In this document: positions 1-5,717 of the stretch, piece by piece | Position numbering within the stretch: position 1 is the first letter of the stretch | Layout: each line of letters opens with the position of its first letter | Position numbers and translations under genes: made by a program | Notes under the pieces: model-generated | Told to the model about the DNA's origin: nothing | The model's input: the letters and a program-made list of their open reading frames with translations, nothing else | Database searches by the model: none | Assembly: GCA_016649455.1 (NCBI GenBank) | Contig: JAENXO010000189.1 | Span: 1 to 5,717 of the forward strand | Source: Gemmatimonadota bacterium | Lineage (GTDB): Bacteria > Gemmatimonadota > Gemmatimonadetes > Palauibacterales > Palauibacteraceae | DNA: 5,717 bases | Direction of reading: 5' to 3'

Positions 1-187
1 CGGCATAAACGATCACCTGGACAGCAGCCAGGAAGTGCGCATCCAGCATCACGAAGATCCCGGACAGCGCGAAAAACGCCAGCACCAGGTACAGCAGGCT
101 GGCCACCGGATTTCTGCTGGCGATCATCATGATGGCCCCGCTGGCCGCCAGAACGGCGAAGAGCAGGAAAAAGGCTGTTTCGATCAT
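1..187 (-). CDS. nuoJ: NADH-quinone oxidoreductase subunit J (ND6-type membrane subunit; 5' part only)
   Basis: The first 62 residues of this subunit are present; the gene runs off the left edge. Translation begins MIETAFFLLFAVLAASGAIM and is strongly hydrophobic: one membrane segment at about 3-23, a polar turn SRNP (24-27), a second segment at about 29-48, and the start of a third from 53. The SRNPVASLLYLVLAF region and the final VQVIVYA match the NuoJ/ND6 consensus, where the next residues would be the glycine-containing third helix known for its pi-bulge near the junction of the quinone site with the pumping subunits. The ATG at 187 overlaps the nuoI TGA as ATGA. There is no evident Shine-Dalgarno in the last nuoI codons, so start by terminating ribosomes from nuoI is likely. 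The identity rests on the short sequence plus its position directly after nuoI, as in almost all nuo operons. Confidence 0.93.
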   Translation of the reverse strand, partial: MIETAFFLLFAVLAASGAIMMIASRNPVASLLYLVLAFFALSGIFVMLDAHFLAAVQVIVYA

Positions 188-681
188 TCTGATGCCGGGT
201 CGAAGGGGTCCCACAGCGCCGTAAACGGATGCTCGAACTCCGTCAGCCGTTCCAGGTCGTAGACCCAGCGTTCCCGGCTGTACTCGGCGTTTTCGTAATG
301 GACTCCGAGATGGATGGCCTCCACCGGACAGACTTCCTGGCAGAAACCGCAGAAAATGCAGCGGAACTCGTCGATCTCGTACACCGCCGCGTATCGTTCT
401 CCGTTCTCGTCCTCGGCCGGGATGAGCTTGATGCAGTTGACCGGGCAGACGGTCGGGCATAGCCCGCAGCCGACGCACTTGGCACGTCCGTCTTCGTGCG
501 TCGCCATCCGGTGCGTTCCTCGCAGCCGACGGGACAGGTCCCACTTCTCGTCGGGGTACTGCTGTGTCTGCTTCTTCGGCTTCACCATGTGCTTGAGCGT
601 GATCCCCAGACCGGTGGAGATCGCGCGCACGTATGACGCACTGGCTTCCGGCCTCACCACGACCTTTACGCTTCCAGGCAT
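184..681 (-). CDS. nuoI: NADH-quinone oxidoreductase subunit I (TYKY type, two 4Fe-4S clusters N6a/N6b)
   Basis: NuoI is an 8Fe ferredoxin-like subunit that carries electrons from NuoG to the terminal cluster N2 in NuoB, beside the membrane. The 165-residue product has two classic motifs: CVGCGLCPTVCP with C69, C72, C75 and C79, and CIFCGFCQEVCP with C108, C111, C114 and C118. As usual in this fold, the last Cys of each motif serves the other cluster. The N-terminal part (about 13-60) is amphipathic and ends in the YPDEKW..SRRLRGTHRM block common before the first motif; it probably lies along NuoH. The ATG at 681 is preferred because it has GAGG nine bases upstream, falls one base after the nuoH stop, and gives the normal family length. 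An open frame extends to an ATG at 786, but that would overlap the nuoH tail by about 100 nt and add 35 non-family residues. Its TGA overlaps the nuoJ ATG (ATGA). Confidence 0.96.
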   Translation of the reverse strand: MPGSVKVVVRPEASASYVRAISTGLGITLKHMVKPKKQTQQYPDEKWDLSRRLRGTHRMATHEDGRAKCVGCGLCPTVCPVNCIKLIPAEDENGERYAAVYEIDEFRCIFCGFCQEVCPVEAIHLGVHYENAEYSRERWVYDLERLTEFEHPFTALWDPFDPASE

Positions 682-682
682 C

Positions 683-1963
683 TCAGTCCGCCTCGTTCGG
701 GGCCACCGGTCGCTTACGCGCCGGCGCCGTACCGGGTGCCCGGCGAGTGCGTGCGGTCGCTCCCTTGACGACCGACCCGCGATCAACCACCCACACGAGA
801 ATCACCATCAGCACCACGTTCAGCCCGATCAGCGCCGCCGAATACTTGAGTCCCGACGGAATCCCCCAGCTATCGAGCAGATACATCGCCAATCCCATCA
901 GCATGATGTATCCCATGAGCAACGGGATGAAGACCTTCCACCCGAGATCCATCAGCTGATCGTAGCGGAACCTGGGTATCGTCCACCTGAGCCACATGAA
1001 GAACAGCACCAGCGCCAGCGACTTGACGGTAAACGAGCCCAGAGTCAGCAGAGTCTTCCACCATGCCGGCTCGCCGATCACCGTGCCGTCTGCCAGCACC
1101 CGGATGTTGTCACCTTCCCAGAACGGAATGTCCCAGCCACCGAGGAAGAATATCGTGATCAGCGCTGCCGTCGTGATCAGGTGGGCATACTCCCCGAGGA
1201 AGAACATTCCGAACTTCATGGCAGAGTATTCCGTGTGGAATCCTCCCACGAGCTCGGATTCCGCTTCCGGCAGATCGAACGGGACCCGGCCCGTCTCGGC
1301 CACTCCCGATACCACGAAGATCAGCCCGGCGACCATCAGCGGCAGCACGAACCAGGCTCCGTAAGCCCCAGTCCCCTCGGCAAATCGCTGCTGAGCGGAG
1401 ACGATTTCCGGCATCGCCACGTTTCCGACCAGCATCAGAACCGGCACGAGGCTCATCGCCAGAGCGACCTCGTAGCTGATCATCTGCGCCGATCCCCGCA
1501 GCCCACCAAGGAACGAATACTTCGAGTTCGAAGCCCAGCCGGCCATGACCATCCCGTACACGCCCAGCGAGGCGATCGCTAGCACGTACAGAAAACCGAC
1601 GGGCACATCTGCCACGATCATCTCCACCAGACCCCACCGGGTCGGCAACGGCGCCGCGAATGGGAGTACCGCGAACAGGACCGTGGCCGGAACGAGAGCC
1701 AGGACAGGGGCAAGGAAGAAGAACACCTTGTTCGCTCCGCCGGGCTCGGTCTCTTCCTTGAGGATGAACTTGAGACCATCCGCAGCCACCTGGAGAAGAC
1801 CGAGCGGGCCCACCCGATTGGGACCGCTCCGGTTCTGGATGAATCCGGCGATCTTGCGTTCGAAGTAGGTGGACATGGCCACGAACACGAGCAGCAGCAC
1901 GAAGAACAGCACGACCTTCAGCGCCGTGAAGACGACGAACGAGGTTCCAGTCATCGGTTCCAT
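683..1963 (-). CDS. nuoH: NADH-quinone oxidoreductase subunit H (ND1-type membrane subunit, long form)
   Basis: NuoH is the membrane subunit that anchors the peripheral arm and forms the entry channel to the quinone pocket with NuoB and NuoD. The sequence has the family signatures STYFERKIAGFIQNRSGPNRVGP (31-53) and the acidic cytoplasmic loop AETGRVPFDLPEAESELVGG (222-241), then FHTEYSAMKF. Hydrophobic segments are visible near 10-30, 80-104, 116-142, 160-182, 202-222, 254-276, 304-326, 342-364 and 373-394. It is 426 residues against about 325 in E. coli. The extra length comes from a hydrophilic insert around 278-303 (after FFLGGWDIPFW) and from a ninth hydrophobic segment followed by a basic, Ala/Pro/Arg-rich tail (397-426). 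Long NuoH forms occur in several other bacterial groups. The ATG at 1963 is supported by AGGGGGG overlapping the nuoG stop; Met4 is a weaker alternative start. Its TGA lies one base before the nuoI ATG, implying translational coupling. Confidence 0.97.
   Translation of the reverse strand: MEPMTGTSFVVFTALKVVLFFVLLLVFVAMSTYFERKIAGFIQNRSGPNRVGPLGLLQVAADGLKFILKEETEPGGANKVFFFLAPVLALVPATVLFAVLPFAAPLPTRWGLVEMIVADVPVGFLYVLAIASLGVYGMVMAGWASNSKYSFLGGLRGSAQMISYEVALAMSLVPVLMLVGNVAMPEIVSAQQRFAEGTGAYGAWFVLPLMVAGLIFVVSGVAETGRVPFDLPEAESELVGGFHTEYSAMKFGMFFLGEYAHLITTAALITIFFLGGWDIPFWEGDNIRVLADGTVIGEPAWWKTLLTLGSFTVKSLALVLFFMWLRWTIPRFRYDQLMDLGWKVFIPLLMGYIMLMGLAMYLLDSWGIPSGLKYSAALIGLNVVLMVILVWVVDRGSVVKGATARTRRAPGTAPARKRPVAPNEAD
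691..694 (-). promoter_or_regulatory. Ribosome binding site of nuoI
   Basis: GAGG (in GAGGCGG) on the minus strand lies within the last nuoH codons, nine bases before the ATG at 681. It supports this start over the far upstream in-frame ATG at 786. Confidence 0.65.
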
Positions 1964-1966
1964 CGT

Positions 1967-1973
1967 CCCCCCT
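1967..1973 (-). promoter_or_regulatory. Ribosome binding site of nuoH
   Basis: AGGGGGG on the minus strand begins inside the nuoG stop codon (TAG) and ends three bases before the nuoH ATG at 1963. It is the purine-rich site that decides the nuoH start over the internal Met4. The run of six G is also the longest homopolymer I noticed at a gene junction. Confidence 0.7.
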
Positions 1974-3549
1974 ACTTCGCCACCGGAGCGGCCGTGCCGC
2001 CCGGATTCACGCCCTTGAGCCCGACTTCATCCCAGTTCAACCCCGCCAACCTGCCCGACTCGCTCGCTGCCACCGCGAATGCGTCCCGGGCCTCGAGCAT
2101 GGTGACCTCCCCATGTCCAAGCCCCAGGAGCCGGCGCAGGATCATCCAGGTCGGCCGAGCGACGCCGGGCGGCACGAGAGCCTGGTGGAAACGCTGCACC
2201 CGTCCCTCGTGGTTGACGAAAGTCCCCTCCATCTCCGCGAACGTCGTCGCCGGGAGGATCGCCGTGGCATTGCGCGCCGCGTCAGACAGGTGGCTTCCGA
2301 TGTAGAGGAAGAACCCCGCCCCTTCGCCGTAGTCAGCCGGTGCATCCGCCAGCCGGTCTCCGACTACGACCAGCGTGTCGCCGTCCGACACCTCCGGCAG
2401 CCCATCCGTTTCACCGAAGCCGAACAACTCCGCTCCCGCCGCATTGGGCGCACGTTCCGCGCGCAGCTTGAGCTGTGGAAATCCACCAAGTTCGGCCTCG
2501 TGGCCGCGAGACAGGCGGTATCCTCCGCCTTCGATGCCGATTCTCCCGAGCAGGGCCCGGACCGCGGCCAGCGATTCCGTCGCGTCGAATGCAGAAACGA
2601 CGGCGTGTCCCGAGCCCCCTTCCGGCAGGTTAGTCGACAGCCACTCGAGCGCCTCTCCCCAGTGCACCGCCTCCAGTTCGCCATGGCGGCGGATCAGGGG
2701 GAGATCGATGCGGGAGCCCCGGTTGGCCATTACCAGGTGTTTCCGTCCGTGGTCGCACATCCAGAAGCCGTTCACATCGGCGTTGTAGCGCGGCTTGACC
2801 CTGACGATCTGGTTCTCCTTCACCGCGATGTCGATGTTGCAGCCGTTCGAGCACCCTGGACATACACTCGGCGCGGAGTCCATATCCCAGGACCGGGGCT
2901 TGAACAGAAAGTCCTCGTGTACCAGTGCGCCTACGGGGCATACATCGACGATGTTGCCGCGAAACTCGTTCTCGAGATCCTTGCCCGGGAAGGTGTCGAT
3001 GTACGCCTTGTGTCCCCGCTGTGCGACGAGCAGCGCTTCGTCTCCTGCCACGTCTCGCATGAAGCGCACACACCGCGTGCACAGGATGCAGCGGTCGGCG
3101 AAGTAGAGAATGTCGTCCGCGATCCGGTCCCTACCGAGCACGAGTTTCGCCTCGTGACTTCGACTCTCGAGCTGGTGCGTCTCAAAAGCGTAGTCCTGAA
3201 GCATGCACTGCCCGGCCGCATCGCAGATCGGACAGTCGATCGGGTGATTCAGCAGCAGGAACTCGATAACCGATCGCCTCGCCTCCTTCGCCGTGTCGCT
3301 CTGGGTCAGGATGGACATTCCATCCGTCGCCGAAAGGACACACGACGGCTGCAACTTCGGCTGCCCTTCGATCTCGACCAGGCACATCCGACACTGAGCC
3401 GGACGGGACGGGATCCCGGGGTGGTAGCAGTAATGAGGCACGACGACACCCGCACGCTCGGCGGCCTGGAGCACGGTCGTCCCTTTCGGAACCGTGACCT
3501 CGACGCCGTCGATCGTGAGGTTGATCGCCTCGCTGGTTGTTTCGTTCAT
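1972..3549 (-). CDS. nuoG: NADH-quinone oxidoreductase subunit G (75-kDa type, short form; N1b, N4, N5, N7)
   Basis: NuoG is the large iron-sulfur subunit of the peripheral arm and carries electrons from NuoF/N3 towards NuoI. The N-terminal 2Fe-2S ferredoxin domain (about 9-90) has C41, C53, C56 and C70 (N1b). It is followed by the His-Cys3 site H102, C106, C109, C115 (N5), and by C154, C157, C160 with C204 (N4). A further CPGCSNGC site, C230, C233, C237 with C265, matches the optional N7 cluster. The remainder is a degenerate molybdopterin-oxidoreductase-like domain, ending with the conserved block ILPATTFAEMEGTFVNHEGRVQ (about 431-452). At 525 residues it is much shorter than well-known homologues (about 690 to 910). 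Because the C-terminal block is kept, the loss lies inside the domain and is not a truncation. No active-site Cys/Sec is apparent, so no molybdenum chemistry is expected. The ATG has only a distant GAGG (12-nt spacing) and lies 28 nt after nuoF. Confidence 0.95.
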   Translation of the reverse strand: MNETTSEAINLTIDGVEVTVPKGTTVLQAAERAGVVVPHYCYHPGIPSRPAQCRMCLVEIEGQPKLQPSCVLSATDGMSILTQSDTAKEARRSVIEFLLLNHPIDCPICDAAGQCMLQDYAFETHQLESRSHEAKLVLGRDRIADDILYFADRCILCTRCVRFMRDVAGDEALLVAQRGHKAYIDTFPGKDLENEFRGNIVDVCPVGALVHEDFLFKPRSWDMDSAPSVCPGCSNGCNIDIAVKENQIVRVKPRYNADVNGFWMCDHGRKHLVMANRGSRIDLPLIRRHGELEAVHWGEALEWLSTNLPEGGSGHAVVSAFDATESLAAVRALLGRIGIEGGGYRLSRGHEAELGGFPQLKLRAERAPNAAGAELFGFGETDGLPEVSDGDTLVVVGDRLADAPADYGEGAGFFLYIGSHLSDAARNATAILPATTFAEMEGTFVNHEGRVQRFHQALVPPGVARPTWMILRRLLGLGHGEVTMLEARDAFAVAASESGRLAGLNWDEVGLKGVNPGGTAAPVAK

Positions 3550-3561
3550 CCGTGTCTCGTG

Positions 3562-3565
3562 CCTC
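3562..3565 (-). promoter_or_regulatory. Weak, distant ribosome binding site of nuoG
   Basis: GAGG on the minus strand lies in the 28-nt nuoF-nuoG gap, twelve bases before the nuoG ATG. This spacing is longer than ideal and no better site is present, so nuoG initiation may be comparatively weak or may rely on ribosomes leaving nuoF. Confidence 0.35.
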
Positions 3566-3577
3566 GCAGGGCTCGGT

Positions 3578-4855
3578 TCAGGGCCGTCCGCCGATCAGCG
3601 CCTCGTACTCCCCGCGGAACTTGTCCAGCGAAGAGCGGAGCGGGAACACTACACTGTCGGCGAGGACGCAGATCGTACGTCCCGTCAGCTGCTCGCACAG
3701 ATCGTAGAGGGTGTCGAGGTCAGACAGTCGGCCGTCCCCGACCTCGATCCGTCTCAGAATTTGCGCCACCCACGAGGTGCCTTCGCGGCACTGAACGCAC
3801 TGACCGCATGACTCGTGGGCGTAGAAATCGGCGATCCGCCGCATCGCCCGGACGATATTCACATCCTCGTCGAGCACGATGGGCGAAGCCGTGCCGAGTG
3901 AGCTGCCGGCTTCCTGCAGCCCCTCGTAGGTCGACGGGACATCCAGTTCGTCGGCCGTCAGCAACGCGGTCGAGGATCCACCCGGGATCACGGCCTTGAT
4001 CTTCTTGCCGTTGGGGGCGCCCCCGCACACCTCGTAGATCACGTCCTTGAGAGAGACGCCCAGCTCGAGCTCGTAGTTGCCGGGGCGCTCGAGGTTACCC
4101 GAGCAGCACCACAATTTCGTTCCCGGACTCTTCTCGGTGCCCCACTGTCGATACCAGTCGGAGCCATTGACCACGATCATCGGAACGGCGGCCAGGGTCT
4201 CGACGTTGTTCACAGTGGTCGGGCTGCCGAATACTCCCGACTGGGCCGGGAATGGCGGCTTGATCCTGGGCTCAGCCCTCCCTCCGGACAGGGAGCTCAT
4301 GAGTCCGGTCTCTTCACCTGCGATGTAGGCCCCGGCGCCGATGTGGACCGTCAGGTCACAATTCCACCCGCTCCCCAGGATATTCTCGCCGATGTAGCCG
4401 GCCTCGTAGGCCTGTACGACCGCGTCGTTCAGGATGTTCGTGAACGGGAAGTACTCACCGCGCACGTAGATGTAGACGTGTTCCGCGTGGATCGCCCGTG
4501 CCGCGACCAGACAGCCCTCGATGAGCAGGTGAGGAACCCAGCGCAGAATCTCACGATCCTTGAAGGCTCCCGGCTCCGACTCGTCCGCGTTGCAGCACAG
4601 GTAGTGCGGTCCCTTCTGCTCCTGGGGCATGAACGTCCACTTCAGCCCGGTCGGAAAACCGGCCCCGCCCCGACCCCGCAAGCCGGAGTCCTTGACCACG
4701 GTCGTGATCTCGGCGGGTTCCATTTCGAGAGCCTTCTTGAGGCCTTCGTATCCACCGTACGTGAGCCAGGTGTTCAGATCCCGGGCCTTCGGATCGCCAA
4801 AGTGCCGGGAAAGGATCGTTCCGACCTCGAGTTCGTGACTGTGCGGATATCCCAT
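3578..4855 (-). CDS. nuoF: NADH-quinone oxidoreductase subunit F (51-kDa, FMN, NADH-binding, 4Fe-4S N3)
   Basis: NuoF is the catalytic NADH dehydrogenase subunit: it binds NADH and FMN, takes the hydride, and passes single electrons to cluster N3. The 425-residue length is typical. Motifs in order are the glycine-rich GRGGAGFPTGLKW (61-73), which binds FMN and NADH; NADESEPGAFKDR (89-101) at the flavin; GAGAYIAGEETGL (173-185) of the Rossmann-like domain; PPFPAQSGVFGSPTTVNNVET (200-220); the ubiquitin-like SLBB region around 248-295; and the C-terminal N3 site with C350, C353 and C356 (SCGQCVQC) plus C396 (TIC). One departure from the consensus is Ala179 where most homologues have Cys (YICGEET). 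The ATG follows the nuoE TAG with no spacer, and GAGGAA lies just inside the nuoE end, so translation is probably coupled to nuoE and the E and F products are made in step. HoxF and the NAD-linked formate dehydrogenase beta subunit are related, but the nuo neighbours exclude them. Confidence 0.97.
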   Translation of the reverse strand: MGYPHSHELEVGTILSRHFGDPKARDLNTWLTYGGYEGLKKALEMEPAEITTVVKDSGLRGRGGAGFPTGLKWTFMPQEQKGPHYLCCNADESEPGAFKDREILRWVPHLLIEGCLVAARAIHAEHVYIYVRGEYFPFTNILNDAVVQAYEAGYIGENILGSGWNCDLTVHIGAGAYIAGEETGLMSSLSGGRAEPRIKPPFPAQSGVFGSPTTVNNVETLAAVPMIVVNGSDWYRQWGTEKSPGTKLWCCSGNLERPGNYELELGVSLKDVIYEVCGGAPNGKKIKAVIPGGSSTALLTADELDVPSTYEGLQEAGSSLGTASPIVLDEDVNIVRAMRRIADFYAHESCGQCVQCREGTSWVAQILRRIEVGDGRLSDLDTLYDLCEQLTGRTICVLADSVVFPLRSSLDKFRGEYEALIGGRP

Positions 4856-5431
4856 CTATTCCTCGGATCCGCCCTTTTCGAGCTGTGCGAGCACCTCCGG
4901 GACCGTCTCCGGGGTGACGTTCTCGAAATACTGATCGTTGACCTGTACGGCCGTGGCGAAGCCACAGGCGCCGAGACACTCGGCCTCGATCACTGTCCAC
5001 TTTCCGTCATCCGACACCTCGCCCGCCCGGGTGCCCGTGTGCTCGAGGAATGCCTCGAAAACCTCTTCCCCCCGATTGACGTGGCACGAGATGCAGGTGC
5101 ACACCTGGATCCAGTACTTACCCACCGGCCGCTTGGCGTACATCGTGTAGAACGTGGCCACGGATCGGACGTACGCTGGAGTCAGGTCCAGCGTCAGGGC
5201 GATCTCCTCCATGTTATTCGCCGAGATCCAGCCGTTCCGCTCCTGCGCGTACGCGAGCATCGGGAGCAGGGCCCCCTTCTTCTCAGGGTACCGACTCAGC
5301 GCCTTGTCGCGTCGGTCCTTCCCCTCCGCATCCTCGAACAGTCGTTCAACGGGGCGGTGGTCCGCTACCTGAAACGCCTGTGCGCTCACGACCGCCGGGT
5401 GGACTTTCTTCACGTCTCGCGCTCTCTCCAT
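4856..5431 (-). CDS. nuoE: NADH-quinone oxidoreductase subunit E (24-kDa, 2Fe-2S N1a)
   Basis: NuoE is a thioredoxin-fold 2Fe-2S subunit of the NADH-oxidising tip of complex I, in the cytoplasm. Cluster N1a can accept an electron from the NuoF flavin but lies off the main electron path. The 191-residue product has the helical N-terminal part ending in QERNGWIS (63-70), the conserved ATFYTMY (92-98), then PVGKYWIQVC. The four cluster ligands are all present: C111 and C116 (C-x4-C), and C152 and C156 in ECLGACG. It ends with a VTPE..PE.L helix typical of the family. Its length is slightly above the usual 160-180 because of about 15-30 extra N-terminal residues. The ATG at 5431 has no Shine-Dalgarno upstream, whereas an in-frame GTG at 5413 (residue 7) has GGAGAGAG eight bases before it, so a 185-residue product is a real alternative. 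The gene follows nuoD after 42 nt, and its TAG directly touches the nuoF ATG. Confidence 0.95.
   Translation of the reverse strand: MERARDVKKVHPAVVSAQAFQVADHRPVERLFEDAEGKDRRDKALSRYPEKKGALLPMLAYAQERNGWISANNMEEIALTLDLTPAYVRSVATFYTMYAKRPVGKYWIQVCTCISCHVNRGEEVFEAFLEHTGTRAGEVSDDGKWTVIEAECLGACGFATAVQVNDQYFENVTPETVPEVLAQLEKGGSEE
4859..4864 (-). promoter_or_regulatory. Ribosome binding site of nuoF
   Basis: GAGGAA on the minus strand lies in the last codons of nuoE, immediately before its TAG, which itself touches the nuoF ATG. The position suits the ATG at 4855 and supports coupled translation of nuoE and nuoF. Confidence 0.75.
5422..5429 (-). promoter_or_regulatory. Possible ribosome binding site for an internal GTG start of nuoE
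   Basis: GGAGAGAG on the minus strand overlaps the last base of the annotated nuoE ATG and stands eight bases before an in-frame GTG at 5413. No comparable purine-rich site precedes the ATG at 5431. Either the GTG is the true start or the ATG is used with a weak signal. Confidence 0.4.
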
Positions 5432-5473
5432 TCAGGATCAGGACGGGTCAGGCCGGTGCCGTTCAAACGCTGG

Positions 5474-5717
5474 CTACCGGTCGATCTCGCCCAGTACGAT
5501 GTCGATGCTCGCGTTCGCCGAGATCACGTCCGACACGAGCCCCCCCTCGACGAGATACGGCAGTACGGCGAGGTTCACGAACGACGGCGCCCGGAACCGG
5601 CAGCGAACGGGCTTCGAACCACCATCGGAAATGATCCCGATACCGAGCTCGCCCTTCGACGCCTCGACCGAATACCACACCTCTCCAGCCGGGACCTGGA
5701 GGCCCTCCATCACCAGC
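5474..5717 (-). CDS. nuoD: NADH-quinone oxidoreductase subunit D (3' end, partial)
   Basis: This is the C-terminal part (about 80 residues) of the 49-kDa-type complex I subunit, cut at the right edge of the window. The reading frame is already open at the edge, so the ATG and GTG codons near position 5713 are internal, not starts. Visible family features are the block PAGEVWYSVEASKGELG, then SDGGSKPVR, a RAPSFVNL block, and the terminal DIVLGEIDR followed by TAG, which is the characteristic end of NuoD and of the related group 4 NiFe-hydrogenase large subunits. In complex I this cytoplasmic subunit packs on NuoB and NuoH to form the quinone pocket; its C-terminal tail belongs to the site derived from the old NiFe active site. 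The context (nuoE next, with the diaphorase genes after it) argues for complex I rather than a hydrogenase. The N-terminal three quarters are outside the window, and so is the state of the quinone-binding His/Tyr. Confidence 0.96.
   Translation of the reverse strand, partial: LVMEGLQVPAGEVWYSVEASKGELGIGIISDGGSKPVRCRFRAPSFVNLAVLPYLVEGGLVSDVISANASIDIVLGEIDR

Noticed and set aside
184..786. A longer nuoI starting at ATG 786 (200 residues).
   Set aside because: It would overlap nuoH by about 100 nt, and the added residues are the nuoH tail read in another frame. The ATG at 681 has a Shine-Dalgarno, correct spacing and family-typical length.
314..1582. A 422-codon open frame on the plus strand, antisense to nuoI and nuoH.
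   Set aside because: Low-complexity Arg/His/Gln-rich translation with no family likeness; explained by codon bias of nuoH and nuoI on the minus strand.
1972..3549. nuoG broken by a frameshift or truncated.
   Set aside because: One uninterrupted frame contains every expected cluster site, and the conserved C-terminal LPATTF..GTFVN.EGRVQ block is in that same frame. The shorter minus-strand frames inside the gene read as Arg/Ser-rich shadow sequence, not as missing NuoG segments.
1972..3549. A catalytic molybdoenzyme such as formate dehydrogenase, or an NAD-linked hydrogenase subunit, in place of NuoG.
   Set aside because: No active-site Cys/Sec or full cofactor domain is visible, and the flanking genes are the complete nuoD-E-F and nuoH-I-J series in standard order.
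2113..3999. A 628-codon open frame on the plus strand, antisense to nuoG and the end of nuoF.
   Set aside because: It is a shadow of GC3-biased genes on the other strand. The product is Arg/Pro-rich with no recognisable domain, and the minus strand here encodes proteins with complete cluster motifs.
5432..5473. A terminator or small RNA in the nuoD-nuoE gap.
   Set aside because: The 42 nt show no stable inverted repeat followed by a T-run on the minus strand, and the gap is too short for a convincing RNA gene.
1..5717. Mobile elements, repeats, CRISPR or transfer signs that might indicate a novel system.
   Set aside because: Composition looks even throughout, gene order is canonical, and genes are packed with gaps of at most 42 nt; nothing repetitive or foreign was seen.

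Overview
The window is a continuous piece of one bacterial operon for respiratory complex I (proton-pumping NADH:quinone oxidoreductase). All genes lie on the minus strand. Read in transcription order (right to left) it holds the 3' end of nuoD, complete nuoE, nuoF, nuoG, nuoH and nuoI, and the 5' end of nuoJ. This is the standard D-E-F-G-H-I-J part of the nuoA-N order. Both edges cut through genes, so the operon continues on each side.

Layout: partial nuoD (5717-5474), 42-nt gap, nuoE (5431-4856), no gap, nuoF (4855-3578), 28-nt gap, nuoG (3549-1972), 8-nt gap, nuoH (1963-683), 1-nt gap, nuoI (681-184), 4-nt ATGA overlap, partial nuoJ (187-1). No stretch over 42 nt lacks a gene, and I see no promoter, terminator, RNA gene, mobile element, repeat array or CRISPR. 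Expression probably depends on a promoter upstream of nuoD, outside the window, plus translational coupling.

How the genes work together: NuoF (FMN and cluster N3) takes a hydride from NADH. NuoE carries the side cluster N1a. NuoG (N1b, N4, N5 and the optional N7) passes electrons on to NuoI (two 4Fe-4S clusters, N6a and N6b). NuoD helps form the quinone pocket at the junction with membrane subunit NuoH, and NuoJ links the quinone site to the proton-pumping arm. Every canonical cluster ligand can be seen in NuoE, NuoF, NuoG and NuoI, so the enzyme looks functional.

Organism: a GC-rich bacterium (roughly 60% GC by eye) with strong GC3 bias, which explains the long antisense open frames. A full NADH module (E, F, G) indicates NADH-dependent respiration. 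NuoG is short, NuoH is long, and N7 is kept, so this does not look like a typical enterobacterial or alphaproteobacterial complex I. A Gemmatimonadota-like or other non-proteobacterial Gram-negative source is a low-confidence guess.

This is essentially an ordinary housekeeping region and I do not see a new biological system. Worth a second look are the internally shortened NuoG, the NuoH C-terminal extension, a Cys-to-Ala change in a conserved NuoF motif, and a start-site ambiguity in nuoE.
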